17,753 nt of DNA, from assembly GCA_946999425.1 (NCBI GenBank), contig CAMQDG010000029.1:1-17753 (forward strand), in the 5' to 3' direction. Positions 1 to 7,365 of this stretch are shown in pieces (position 1 is the first letter of the stretch; every line of letters starts with the position of its first letter). Origin of the DNA: an uncultured Peptoniphilus sp. GTDB lineage: Bacteria > Bacillota > Clostridia > Tissierellales > Peptoniphilaceae. Made by a program: the position numbers and the translations under genes. Under the pieces are notes generated by a model. The model was given only the letters and a program-made list of their open reading frames with translations, did no database searches and had not been told where the DNA came from.

Positions 1-430
1 TGGCAATAAGGGAGGATTTTTGGTAAGAATAGCCTTTTTTTAAATTTTCTTTTAAATTTTCCCTATAAATATTTTTATTTTGTTCAATTTTTTCTAAAAT
101 ATTTTTTAGAGTTTCAATTTTATTTTCAGAGCCGAAAATAATTTTTTCAACTTTCAATTTATTCAAAATATTTATGGAAGCTTTTGCGAAAATTTCAGCA
201 TTTTGTGTTGAAAAATAAACCGGAAGTTCAAAAACTAAGTCCACGCCTAAATCTATGGCAATTTTTGCTCTTTGAAATTTATTTATTATTGCTGGTTCTG
301 CTCTTTGAACAAAGTTTGAAGACATGCACACAATAATTTTTCCGTCGGGATATATTTCTTTAATTTTATTTATTTGATATAAATGTCCTTTATGTAGGGG
401 ATTATATTCTGCAACTAAACCTATTTTCAT
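1..430 (-). CDS. tmcAL: tRNA(Met) cytidine acetate ligase TmcAL, N-terminal part
   Basis: The first 143 codons are visible; the 3' end runs off the left edge. The N-terminus reads MKIGLVAEYNPLHKGHLYQI, with the nucleotidyltransferase signature NPxHxGH at residues 10-16. It is followed by a CMSSNFVQRAEPAI block (typical family form SGNFxQRGEPA), an ELPVYFSTQNAE block and FGSE, which together are characteristic of the YlbM/DUF795 family. Family members use ATP and acetate to form ac4C at the wobble cytidine of elongator tRNA-Met in the cytosol. The start is the ATG at 430, with GGTGAT a few bases upstream. The gene diverges from ackA, whose product also uses acetate. SSN and QRAEP instead of the common SGN and QRGEP are mild variations. 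I am confident of the family. Confidence 0.9.
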   Translation of the reverse strand, partial: MKIGLVAEYNPLHKGHLYQINKIKEIYPDGKIIVCMSSNFVQRAEPAIINKFQRAKIAIDLGVDLVFELPVYFSTQNAEIFAKASINILNKLKVEKIIFGSENKIETLKNILEKIEQNKNIYRENLKENLKKGYSYQKSSLIA

Positions 431-445
431 TTTATCACCATATTT

Positions 446-451
446 ATTATA
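446..451 (-). promoter_or_regulatory. Possible -10 box of tmcAL
   Basis: TATAAT reads on the minus strand from 451 to 446, 15 bases before the tmcAL start codon. Only a poor -35 match (TGGAAA at 475-470, spacer 18) is present, so this rests mainly on the perfect -10 hexamer. Confidence 0.4.
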
Positions 452-483
452 CAATTTCCATTTAAAATTTTTCCATCATTTTA

Positions 484-492
484 TGGTATAAT
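484..492 (+). promoter_or_regulatory. Extended -10 promoter of ackA
   Basis: TGGTATAAT at 484-492 is a perfect extended -10 element (TGn plus TATAAT). No convincing -35 is seen at 16-18 bases, which is usual for extended -10 promoters. It would start transcription near 499 and give a leader of about 34 nt, ending in the strong AGGAGG at 522-527 before the ATG at 533. Confidence 0.6.
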
Positions 493-532
493 TACTAAGG
501 AATCTAAAAGGAAAATATTTTAGGAGGTATTA

Positions 533-1732
533 ATGAATATACTAGTCATTAATTGCGGAAGCTCTTCTTTAAAGTATCAATTAATTGATACTGAAAAAGA
601 GACGGTTCTTGCAAAGGGTCTTGTTGAGAGAATCGGTATAAGCGGTTCAAGAATTAAACACGAGACTACAGGAAAAGAGAAAGAAGTTATTGAAAAACCT
701 TTAGCTGATCATAAGGATGCTATAAGTCTTGTAATTAATTGTCTTCTTGATGAAAAAACAGGTGCTATTAAGAGCATGGATGAAATAGGCGCCGTAGGTC
801 ATAGGGTTGTACATGGGGGAGAAGAATTTTCAGATTCCGTTTTAATTACTGAGGAAGTAAAAAAAGCTATTGAAAAAAATGTAGAGCTTGCTCCTTTACA
901 CAATCCGCCAAATATTATAGGAATAAATGCTTGTGAAGAGTTAATGCCAAATACTCCACAAGTTGCAGTTTTTGATACAGCTTTTCACCATACAATGCCT
1001 GCTGTAAATTATATGTATGCAATTCCTTATGAATATTATGAAAAATATAAAATAAGAAAATATGGTTTCCACGGAACAAGCCATAAATATGTAACTGAAA
1101 GAGCGGCAAAACTTTTAGGTAAGGACCAAGAATATGTAAATTTAATTACTTGCCACCTTGGAAATGGATCTTCTATTTCTTGTATAAGACATGGAAAGAG
1201 CTGGGATACTTCTATGGGATTTACTCCTTTACAAGGACTTATAATGGGAACTCGTTCTGGAGATATTGACCCGGCAATTGTTACTTTTATAATGGAAAAA
1301 GAACATTTAAGTCCTGCTGAAATTAACGAAATTTTAAATAAAAAGAGTGGTGTTTTAGGACTTTCAGGAATTTCATCAGATTTTAGAGATCTTGAAGATG
1401 CAGCAGCAAGTGGAAATGAAAGAGCTGCTCTTGCTCTTGATGCTTTTGAGTCTCAAGTTACTAAAACTATAGGATCTTATTTAACTGAACTTGATTATTG
1501 TGATGCAATAATCTTTACTGCAGGAGTTGGAGAGAATTCACCGGATAACAGAGCTGCAATTATTAATGCTTTAAGCCAATTTGGGGTAAAACTTGACAGA
1601 TGGAGAAATAAGACAAGAGGAAGAGAAGCTATAATATCTTCAAATGATTCTTCAATAAAAGTTATGGTTATTCCTACAAATGAAGAGCTTATGATTGCAA
1701 GAGATACAAAGAGAATTGTTGAAGAAATGTAA
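533..1732 (+). CDS. ackA: Acetate kinase
   Basis: A 399-residue cytosolic enzyme interconverting acetate + ATP and acetyl phosphate + ADP; in fermenters it makes ATP from acetyl phosphate. Length matches the family (about 400). All signature blocks are present: the N-terminal VINCGSSSLKYQ, HRVVHGG, FDTAFH, YGFHGTSH, HLGNGSS, MGTRSGDIDP and FTAGVGENS. The catalytic or binding residues of the well-studied Methanosarcina enzyme fall at the same numbers: Arg91, Asp148, His180, Arg241 and Glu384. The start ATG follows AGGAGG with 5 bases of spacing. The gene stands alone: it has its own promoter, a strong terminator immediately after the stop, and no pta gene beside it. It is divergent to tmcAL. 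Confidence 0.98.
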   Translation: MNILVINCGSSSLKYQLIDTEKETVLAKGLVERIGISGSRIKHETTGKEKEVIEKPLADHKDAISLVINCLLDEKTGAIKSMDEIGAVGHRVVHGGEEFSDSVLITEEVKKAIEKNVELAPLHNPPNIIGINACEELMPNTPQVAVFDTAFHHTMPAVNYMYAIPYEYYEKYKIRKYGFHGTSHKYVTERAAKLLGKDQEYVNLITCHLGNGSSISCIRHGKSWDTSMGFTPLQGLIMGTRSGDIDPAIVTFIMEKEHLSPAEINEILNKKSGVLGLSGISSDFRDLEDAAASGNERAALALDAFESQVTKTIGSYLTELDYCDAIIFTAGVGENSPDNRAAIINALSQFGVKLDRWRNKTRGREAIISSNDSSIKVMVIPTNEELMIARDTKRIVEEM

Positions 1733-1745
1733 TCTATATAAAAAA

Positions 1746-1772
1746 CCGAGTCAAAAATGACTCGGCTTTTTT
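1746..1772. terminator. Bidirectional terminator between ackA and the CNNM gene
   Basis: An 8-bp perfect stem (CCGAGTCA at 1746-1753 and TGACTCGG at 1758-1765) has an AAAA loop. It is flanked by a T-run on the right (1767-1772) and an A-run on the left (1740-1745), so it can end transcription from both convergent genes. Confidence 0.9.
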
Positions 1773-3015
1773 ATTTGTTTTTATTTACATCTACTATTAT
1801 TTTATCAATTCTATTTTTAGAGGCTTCTGCAATATGAAATTTTATATTGTTTAAAATAATATCTTCACCTTTTTTAGGGAACCTGTCTATATTTTCAATA
1901 ATATAACCGGCAACTGAATCAAATTCTTCAGTTTCAAATTCCTTATTTAGTAAGTGTCCTAAATCTTCAACGTTCATGGAACCGTCAACTAAATATTTAT
2001 TTGGAGCAAGTTTTATAAAGTCCATATCTTCTTCTTCGTCATATTCGTCGTTTATTTCTCCAACAATTTTTTCGATTAGGTCTTCGGTACTTATCATGCC
2101 TTCTGTTCCACCATATTCATCAGAAACAATTGCAATGGAAATTTTTTTATGTCTCATTTCATTAAAAAGATTTGCTATGGGCTTATATTCAAAAGTATAG
2201 TAGGGTTGCTTTAAAAGGTCCAAGTTATCTTTAAGAGATCCGGTAAAAGTTTTTGAGAAAAGATCTTTTACATAGAGGATTCCTAAAATATTATCTAAAT
2301 CATCTTCATAAACTGGCATCCTTGAAAAGTTTTCTTCTTTTATTGTATTTGTGATTTCTTTATATGTTGCATTTACATCAATGGCAACTATATCAGTTCT
2401 TGGCGTCATTATGTCCTTTGCAAAGGAATCTCTAAATCCCATTACATTTTCAATGATTCCGACTTCGCTTTTATCAATAATTCCTTCTTTTAAGGAAATA
2501 CTTACAGCATCTTTTAAATCATCTTCAGTCATTAAGGGTTCTTTGTAAGACCAATTTATTTTGAAGATTTTAAAAATTCCGCTTAGGCAAAGCCTTATAA
2601 AGAAAACTAAGGGTTTTAAAAAATAAAAGATAAATATGGTAAATTTTTTATTTTTTTCAATAACACTTTCATAATTTTTTTTTGCAATGTGTTTTGGGAG
2701 GGATTCTCCAAAGAGTATAATTAAGAATATTCCAAAGATAGAACCTAAATATAAGAATCCATGACCAAAAGCTTTATAAAATGCCATTGAAATAAAGATT
2801 ACACTTAAACCGTTTGAAAAATAATCTCCTATTAAGGTTGTGGAATATATTTTTCCGTCTTTACTTAATTTTTCAATGTATTTAATATCTACTCCATCAT
2901 CGATGAGTTTTTCTTTCCTCGTGGGGGAAAGATATAAAAATGAATTTTCAATTAGGGTGAATTTATAAGAAAGTACTAAAAATATAAACCAAGAAAATAT
3001 ATAAAAATAAATCAT
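1771..3015 (-). CDS. CNNM/CorC-type membrane protein (DUF21, CBS pair, CorC_HlyC domain)
   Basis: About 414 residues. The N-terminal third holds several hydrophobic helices (a DUF21/CNNM membrane domain). It is followed by a cytosolic CBS pair beginning near the conserved MTPRTDIVAID and including a DEYGGTEGMIS block, then an acidic linker (NDEYDEEEDMD) and a C-terminal transporter-associated CorC_HlyC domain (DSVAGYIIENIDRFPKKGE). The family is linked to Mg2+ or other cation efflux and tolerance; older annotations say 'hemolysin'. The exact ion is not shown by the sequence. The start is uncertain. An in-frame TTG at 3027 lies only 1 base from GAGGAG (3034-3029), too close. The ATG at 3015 is 13 bases away, rather far, but I prefer it. 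The gene is monocistronic and convergent with ackA. Confidence 0.88.
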   Translation of the reverse strand: MIYFYIFSWFIFLVLSYKFTLIENSFLYLSPTRKEKLIDDGVDIKYIEKLSKDGKIYSTTLIGDYFSNGLSVIFISMAFYKAFGHGFLYLGSIFGIFLIILFGESLPKHIAKKNYESVIEKNKKFTIFIFYFLKPLVFFIRLCLSGIFKIFKINWSYKEPLMTEDDLKDAVSISLKEGIIDKSEVGIIENVMGFRDSFAKDIMTPRTDIVAIDVNATYKEITNTIKEENFSRMPVYEDDLDNILGILYVKDLFSKTFTGSLKDNLDLLKQPYYTFEYKPIANLFNEMRHKKISIAIVSDEYGGTEGMISTEDLIEKIVGEINDEYDEEEDMDFIKLAPNKYLVDGSMNVEDLGHLLNKEFETEEFDSVAGYIIENIDRFPKKGEDIILNNIKFHIAEASKNRIDKIIVDVNKNK

Positions 3016-3041
3016 TAAAAATTTCAATCTCCTCTTTATTT

Positions 3042-3070
3042 ATTATATTATTTGCTTTAAGAAAAGTCTA
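3042..3070 (-). promoter_or_regulatory. Promoter of the CNNM/CorC gene
   Basis: Reading the minus strand, TAGACT (3070-3065), a 17-base spacer and a perfect TATAAT (3047-3042) form a sigma-A type promoter. The predicted start near 3035 leaves a leader of about 20 nt. Confidence 0.55.
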
Positions 3071-3085
3071 TTAATAGGAAATTTT

Positions 3086-3113
3086 AAAATAAAAAAGACG
3101 ACTTTAAGTCGCC
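3086..3113 (-). terminator. Terminator of glmS
   Basis: On the minus strand, GGCGACT (from 3113), a TAA loop and AGTCGTC (one G-U pair) form a 7-bp hairpin followed by TTTTTTATTTT. It lies 7 bases past the glmS stop codon. Confidence 0.85.
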
Positions 3114-3120
3114 TTAATTT

Positions 3121-4947
3121 TTATTCAACTGTAACTGATTTTGCAAGATTTCTTGGCTTATCAACATCAATTCCTTTTGCAAGGCTAGTATAATAAGCAA
3201 GAAGCTGCATAGGTATTACACTTAAGATTGGCATTAAATCTTCTTTAGTTTCAGGAAGATAAAATACATTTTTACAAGCTTTCTTTAAAAGTTCATGTTC
3301 ATCGTGAACACCTATTCCATATACATGTCCGCCACGGGCACTTATTTCTTTTATATTTGATTGAGTTTTTTCAAGAAGTCTTTTTTGAGTTGCTACTGCA
3401 AAAGCAGGGGTTCCATCTTCAATTAAAGCTAAAGAACCATGTTTTAATTCGCCAGCGGCAAAAGATTCAACATGAATATAAGTTACTTCTTTTAATTTTA
3501 AAGCACCTTCTTTTGCACTTAAATAATCAAGGCCTCTACCTATATAAAATGAGGAGAGAGAATCTTTTATTTCTTGGGCTATAGATTTAAAAACATCTTC
3601 TCTATCTAAAATTTCGTCAATATATTTAGGAAGATTTCGCATTTCATCTAAAAATTCATTTAATTCTTCTTTAGAAATTTTTCCAGTTTTGTAAGCAAAG
3701 TCTAAAGTTAAGAAATATAAGGCAATAACTTGTGCAGTGTAGGCCTTTGTTGAAGCTACACTTATTTCAGGTCCTGCATAGCAGTACATAACTTTATCTG
3801 CCTCTCTATCTATGGATGAGCCTACTACATTTGTAATTGCAAGAACTTTTCCGCCTTTTCTTTTTGTTTCTTTAATAGCTGCAAGAGTGTCAGCAGTTTC
3901 TCCTGATTGGGAAACGACAATTAGAAGAGAGTTTTCATCTATAAAGGGATCGTTGTATCTGAATTCTGATGCAATTTCAGCAAAAACAGGTCGTTTTAAA
4001 TATTTTTCTAAAAGATATTTCCCAACTTCTCCTGCATGAAAAGCTGTTCCACAAGCTACAATATAAATATTTGAAAAATTTTCTATTTCTTCTTTTGTAA
4101 AAGAGTTTGTAAGTTTTATTAATCCGTTGGAAATTCTTAGGCTTATAGCATCTTTAACCATTTGAGGTTGTTCATGAATTTCTTTAATCATAAAGTGCTC
4201 ATAACCCTCTTTACTTGCAGCTTCAAAAGTCCAATTTATTTCTTTAATTTCTCTTTGAACAATATTTTTATTTTTATCATAAATTTTATATTGACCGTCT
4301 TTAATATAAATAAGGTCCCCATTTTCAAGATAAATAACTTTTTTAGTAAATTCTATTATACTTGTAATATCGCTAGCGAGGATAACTCCGTCATCACATA
4401 TTCCTGCAATCAAAGGAGCTTCATTTCTTAAGCCTATTAAAACTCCTGGGTCTTTAGAGGAAATTATTCCTAAGGCATAAGCTCCTTCTAACATATCTCT
4501 AACTTTAAAAACACTTGTTAATAAATCTTTTTCATAATATTTTCCAAGAGCTTGAGCAATTACTTCACTGTCAGTGTCTGATTTAAATTCAATACCTTTT
4601 TTATTAAGCTCATCTTTGATGTTCAGATAATTTTCAATTATACCGTTGTGAACAATACTTATGGAATTATCCATGGAATTATGAGGATGGGCATTTATAT
4701 CTGTAGGAACACCATGAGTTGCCCACCTTGTATGACCTATACAAATTTTTGAATTTAAATCAAGAGAAGATTTTTCAATTTCTTTTAATAGGGTTTCAAT
4801 TTTACCGGCTTTTTTAATAGTTGTAATTTCATCTTTTAATATAGAAACTCCCGAGGAATCATAACCTCTATATTCTAATTTTTCAAGACCTTCAAGAACT
4901 AAATCTAAGGCCTGTTTTTTTCCGTTATAACATACTATACCGCACAT
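3121..4947 (-). CDS. glmS: Glutamine-fructose-6-phosphate aminotransferase (isomerizing)
   Basis: A 608-residue cytosolic enzyme making glucosamine-6-phosphate from fructose-6-phosphate and glutamine, the entry to amino-sugar and peptidoglycan precursor synthesis. The N-terminal class II glutaminase domain starts MCGIVCYNG, with Cys2 becoming the N-terminal nucleophile, then YRGYDSSG, HTRWATHG, NGIIENY and SDTDSEVIAQ. Two SIS sugar-isomerase domains follow (ACGTAFHAGEVG, SQSGETADTLAA, STKAYTAQV). The end, PRNLAKSVTVE, is the usual GlmS tail. The reading frame extends 12 codons upstream to an ATG at 4983, but that start would bury the catalytic Cys and lies inside the ribozyme. The ATG at 4947, 6 bases after GGAGGT, is the right start. 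Control is through the ribozyme in the leader. Confidence 0.98.
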   Translation of the reverse strand: MCGIVCYNGKKQALDLVLEGLEKLEYRGYDSSGVSILKDEITTIKKAGKIETLLKEIEKSSLDLNSKICIGHTRWATHGVPTDINAHPHNSMDNSISIVHNGIIENYLNIKDELNKKGIEFKSDTDSEVIAQALGKYYEKDLLTSVFKVRDMLEGAYALGIISSKDPGVLIGLRNEAPLIAGICDDGVILASDITSIIEFTKKVIYLENGDLIYIKDGQYKIYDKNKNIVQREIKEINWTFEAASKEGYEHFMIKEIHEQPQMVKDAISLRISNGLIKLTNSFTKEEIENFSNIYIVACGTAFHAGEVGKYLLEKYLKRPVFAEIASEFRYNDPFIDENSLLIVVSQSGETADTLAAIKETKRKGGKVLAITNVVGSSIDREADKVMYCYAGPEISVASTKAYTAQVIALYFLTLDFAYKTGKISKEELNEFLDEMRNLPKYIDEILDREDVFKSIAQEIKDSLSSFYIGRGLDYLSAKEGALKLKEVTYIHVESFAAGELKHGSLALIEDGTPAFAVATQKRLLEKTQSNIKEISARGGHVYGIGVHDEHELLKKACKNVFYLPETKEDLMPILSVIPMQLLAYYTSLAKGIDVDKPRNLAKSVTVE

Positions 4948-4977
4948 ATTTACCTCCAAAAATAATTTAGAGATCCA

Positions 4978-5099
4978 CTCCATCAGCTTTGTTTTGTAAT
5001 TGCTTACATATTTGTTTGATGTTTAGGCTGTGGTACCTACGAAGCATCCGCCGAAATTTCGATAACTTCGTCCCTCGTTAACCATTAAGGTCTGGCGCT
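4978..5099 (-). ncRNA. glmS: glmS ribozyme (glucosamine-6-phosphate-activated self-cleaving leader)
   Basis: The minus-strand leader carries the glmS ribozyme core. AAGCGCCAGA (5100-5091) matches the cleavage-site consensus, with cleavage expected between A5099 and G5098. A short P1 hairpin (GACC/GGUU) and ACGAGGG follow. Next comes P2 (ACGAAG 5071-5066 with CUUCGU 5044-5039) enclosing UUAUCGAAAUUUCGGCGGAUG, close to the conserved UAUCGA...UCGGCGG core. P3 is CCACAGC pairing with GCUGAUGG (about 4987-4980) around a bulged A, and inside it a UGUAA-GCAA-UUACA hairpin has a GNRA tetraloop. In the known class, glucosamine-6-phosphate acts as cofactor for cleavage, and the cleaved mRNA is degraded. 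The exact 3' edge is approximate. The RNA ends about 30 bases before the glmS start. Confidence 0.93.
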
Positions 5100-5123
5100 T
5101 AATATTTTTTTATCTCAAAGTGA

Positions 5124-5152
5124 ATATTAACACAGAGCTTTTAAATAGTAAA
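5124..5152 (-). promoter_or_regulatory. Probable promoter of the glmS ribozyme-mRNA
   Basis: On the minus strand, TTTACT (5152-5147), a 17-base spacer and TAATAT (5129-5124) with an extended TG upstream. Transcription would start near 5117, about 18 bases before the ribozyme cleavage site, which suits a ribozyme that needs little 5' sequence. Confidence 0.5.
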
Positions 5153-5168
5153 GTTTAAGGGTATTAAA

Positions 5169-5197
5169 TTGTCTGTATTTTCTATGTGTGTTATTAT
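5169..5197 (+). promoter_or_regulatory. Promoter of the parvulin isomerase gene
   Basis: TTGTCT (5169-5174), a 17-base spacer and TATTAT (5192-5197), with TG of an extended -10 at 5189-5190. It diverges from the glmS promoter, and the leader to the ATG at 5221 is short, with GGGAGG just upstream of the start. Confidence 0.6.
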
Positions 5198-5220
5198 TAA
5201 ATTAACAAAGGGAGGAAAAA

Positions 5221-5985
5221 ATGGAAAAAGAAAAAATTTTAGCAAAAGTTGGAGATAGAGTAATAACAGGTGAAGACTTTAATATTTTTATGAGTCAATT
5301 GGATCCAAGTACAGGTCAATATTTTATTAAAAATAAATTACTTGACCAAGTTTTGGATGAATTAGTTTATCAAGAGATGCTTTACTTAGATGCAAAGGAA
5401 AAAGGTTGGGATAAGGAAGAAGAATTTCAAAAAGTTATAAGAAAAACTGAAGAGTCTTTATTAAAAACTTATTCTCTTGGAAAACTTTTTGGAAATATTA
5501 AAGTTACAGAAGGGGAAATAAAAGACTATTTTGAAAAACATAAGGATGAATTTTTATCACCTAAATCTGTCCATGCTTCTCATATTTTAGTTGATAATTT
5601 AGAAAAAGCTAAAGAATTGAAAAATAAAATAGATGAAGGGGAAAATTTTGAAGATCTTGCCAAGGAACATTCAACTTGTCCATCATCACAAAAGGGTGGA
5701 GATTTAGGAACTTTCTATCCTGGACAAATGGTACCTGAATTTGACAAGGCTGTTTTCCAAATGGAAGTTGGACAAGTTTCAGATCCGGTTAAGACTCAAT
5801 TTGGTTACCATATTATTAAAGTTAATGATAAAAATGACGAAAAGAAATTGACTTTTGATCAAGTAAAGGGTCAAATTGAAAATAAAATTAGAAAACAAAA
5901 AGAACAAAAACTTTATATGGATATTATGAGTGAACTTTCTAAAAAATATAAGGTTGAAAAACATTCAGTAGAAGAAGACGCATAA
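5221..5985 (+). CDS. Parvulin-type peptidyl-prolyl isomerase, cytosolic
   Basis: 254 residues. The N-terminal part (about 1-110) is a SurA/PrsA-type chaperone arm with VGDRVITGEDF. Residues about 113-203 form a parvulin rotamase domain: HASHILV (118-124), STCPSSQKGGDLGTF, a VPEFDKAVF block, and FGYHIIKV (194-201). The tail is a charged helix. The domain catalyses cis-trans isomerisation of X-Pro bonds and helps folding. Unlike PrsA it has no signal peptide and no lipobox: the protein begins MEKEKILAKVGD with no hydrophobic stretch, so it should stay in the cytosol. The start follows a strong GGGAGG. The gene has its own promoter and terminator. The function is sure at family level; its client proteins are unknown. 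Confidence 0.92.
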   Translation: MEKEKILAKVGDRVITGEDFNIFMSQLDPSTGQYFIKNKLLDQVLDELVYQEMLYLDAKEKGWDKEEEFQKVIRKTEESLLKTYSLGKLFGNIKVTEGEIKDYFEKHKDEFLSPKSVHASHILVDNLEKAKELKNKIDEGENFEDLAKEHSTCPSSQKGGDLGTFYPGQMVPEFDKAVFQMEVGQVSDPVKTQFGYHIIKVNDKNDEKKLTFDQVKGQIENKIRKQKEQKLYMDIMSELSKKYKVEKHSVEEDA

Positions 5986-5997
5986 GCGTCTTTTTTT
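5975..5997 (+). terminator. Terminator overlapping the stop codon of the parvulin gene
   Basis: AAGACGC (5975-5981), loop ATAA (5982-5985) and GCGTCTT (5986-5992), followed by a T-run to 5997. The UAA stop codon lies in the hairpin loop, so the last codons form the left arm of the stem. Confidence 0.85.
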
Positions 5998-6030
5998 CTG
6001 AAATGGGTATCTATATAAGGGAGGTTTTAA

Positions 6031-7356
6031 ATGAGACTTGGTTTATTTAATTTTATTGATGGGACTTTAAAATATTTAGATGAAAATAGAGAAATTTTTG
6101 AAGAAGTTGCCAATGATTTGTCTAAGGCTTTCAGAACCATGTGTAAATCTGATGAATCTTTTGTAAATATTACATATAGAGTCAAAAGCAGAGAAAGTAT
6201 AAAAGAAAAAATTGTAAGAAATAATTATTATGTTTCTGGGCTTTCAGAAGAGGATACAATTTTTACCCTTCAGGATTTAATAGGTTTAAGGTGCGAATGT
6301 AGATTTATTGAAGATGAAGAAAAAATTTTCAAAAAAATAAAAAAGGTCTTCAATATTAAAGTTGATGATGATTATTATACGACAAGAGCTTATAAAAAAA
6401 TTCGTTTAAAGCTTTCTGACCATCAACCTCAAATTCAAAAAAACGGTTTTGAAATTTATAAAATTGATGGAGAATATGTAGAGAATGAAAGAAAAATACA
6501 TTTTGAGTTACAAATTAAATCTATTGTAAATGTATTTTGGGGAGAAATTGATCATAAGGTTCTTTATAAGAACTATAATTATATGATTACAGAAAATTTT
6601 TTCAGGGATATTTTAGGTTCTATAAGAACAAACCTTATTATGATAGATACTCAATTAAGGCTTCTTTATAACCATGTGGAAAGTATGGAAAATAAAAGTT
6701 ATCAGGATAATACAGACCAATTAAAAATTCTTCTTTCAAAGATAATCCATGATGTGTTTATTAATAAGGTTAGGGAAGAGCTGGGAATTATTTTAAACTT
6801 TAAAGATACAACAGATGTAATAGTTGATTATCTTTTTATGAAGTGCGTAAAACAAAAAGAGCTTTCTTACGGAGACCAATTCATTAAACTTTTAAATAGG
6901 ATAACAGCTATAAGTGATATGGAATTAGATCTTGAACACTATTTGGTTTTTGACAGAACTCCATCATATTTTGACGATTTCACTCGTTCTATTGGGGCAT
7001 CTCTTGTAAATGTAATTAACGAAGATTTTGAATGGAATCTTTTCTTTAAGATAATTTTTATAATTGAAGGAGGCTCCAGGGCAGAATCTTTTGAAGAATT
7101 TTTATATTTTTTAAGGTATAAATATTCTCTAATTTTCCTTGATGGCTTCGCCGATACAAAGTTAACTTATAAAGCTCAAAAGGAAATAGAAGATGAACTT
7201 TTAAAAATAACTGCTCTTGGATTTAAGAAAGAATCAACTTTTGATTTTATTATGAAAAAAGCACCTAAAAAAATTGAACAAAAAATTCCTGAAATAATTC
7301 AATTTATAGATAAACATTCAAAGGATGATTTAAAATTTATATTTGATAAAGATTAA
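6031..7356 (+). CDS. RelA/SpoT-domain protein (possible alarmone synthetase-like), divergent
   Basis: 441 residues. The first half matches the RelA/SpoT nucleotidyltransferase fold: YRVKSRESIKEK (49-60, the ATP-binding R.K..SI..K block), DLIGLRC (82-88, the D..G.R block), and ELQIKS (159-164) followed by WGEIDHKVLYK (170-180), equivalent to the usual E.QIRT...WAE..H...YK. The canonical GYxS/H guanosine-stacking stretch is altered to NGFEIY (138-143). There is no HD hydrolase domain, TGS or ACT. The C-terminal half (about 225-441) is charged, largely helical, and not recognised. It may make or sense (p)ppGpp-like nucleotides, or have another pyrophosphotransfer role; the activity cannot be told from the sequence. 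GGGAGG precedes the ATG. msrA starts 9 bases after its stop, so the two are co-transcribed. I see no adjacent antitoxin. Confidence 0.78.
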   Translation: MRLGLFNFIDGTLKYLDENREIFEEVANDLSKAFRTMCKSDESFVNITYRVKSRESIKEKIVRNNYYVSGLSEEDTIFTLQDLIGLRCECRFIEDEEKIFKKIKKVFNIKVDDDYYTTRAYKKIRLKLSDHQPQIQKNGFEIYKIDGEYVENERKIHFELQIKSIVNVFWGEIDHKVLYKNYNYMITENFFRDILGSIRTNLIMIDTQLRLLYNHVESMENKSYQDNTDQLKILLSKIIHDVFINKVREELGIILNFKDTTDVIVDYLFMKCVKQKELSYGDQFIKLLNRITAISDMELDLEHYLVFDRTPSYFDDFTRSIGASLVNVINEDFEWNLFFKIIFIIEGGSRAESFEEFLYFLRYKYSLIFLDGFADTKLTYKAQKEIEDELLKITALGFKKESTFDFIMKKAPKKIEQKIPEIIQFIDKHSKDDLKFIFDKD

Positions 7357-7365
7357 GGAGTAAAA

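Noticed and set aside
915..1109. Antisense frames inside ackA and similar ones in glmS, CNNM, parvulin, pepD and the ATPase genes
   Set aside because: Each lies fully opposite a well-supported gene, with no own Shine-Dalgarno or recognisable protein features.
3025..3027. TTG start for the CNNM/CorC gene
   Set aside because: GAGGAG is only one base away, too close for initiation. The ATG at 3015 is preferred, although its 13-base spacing is also not ideal.
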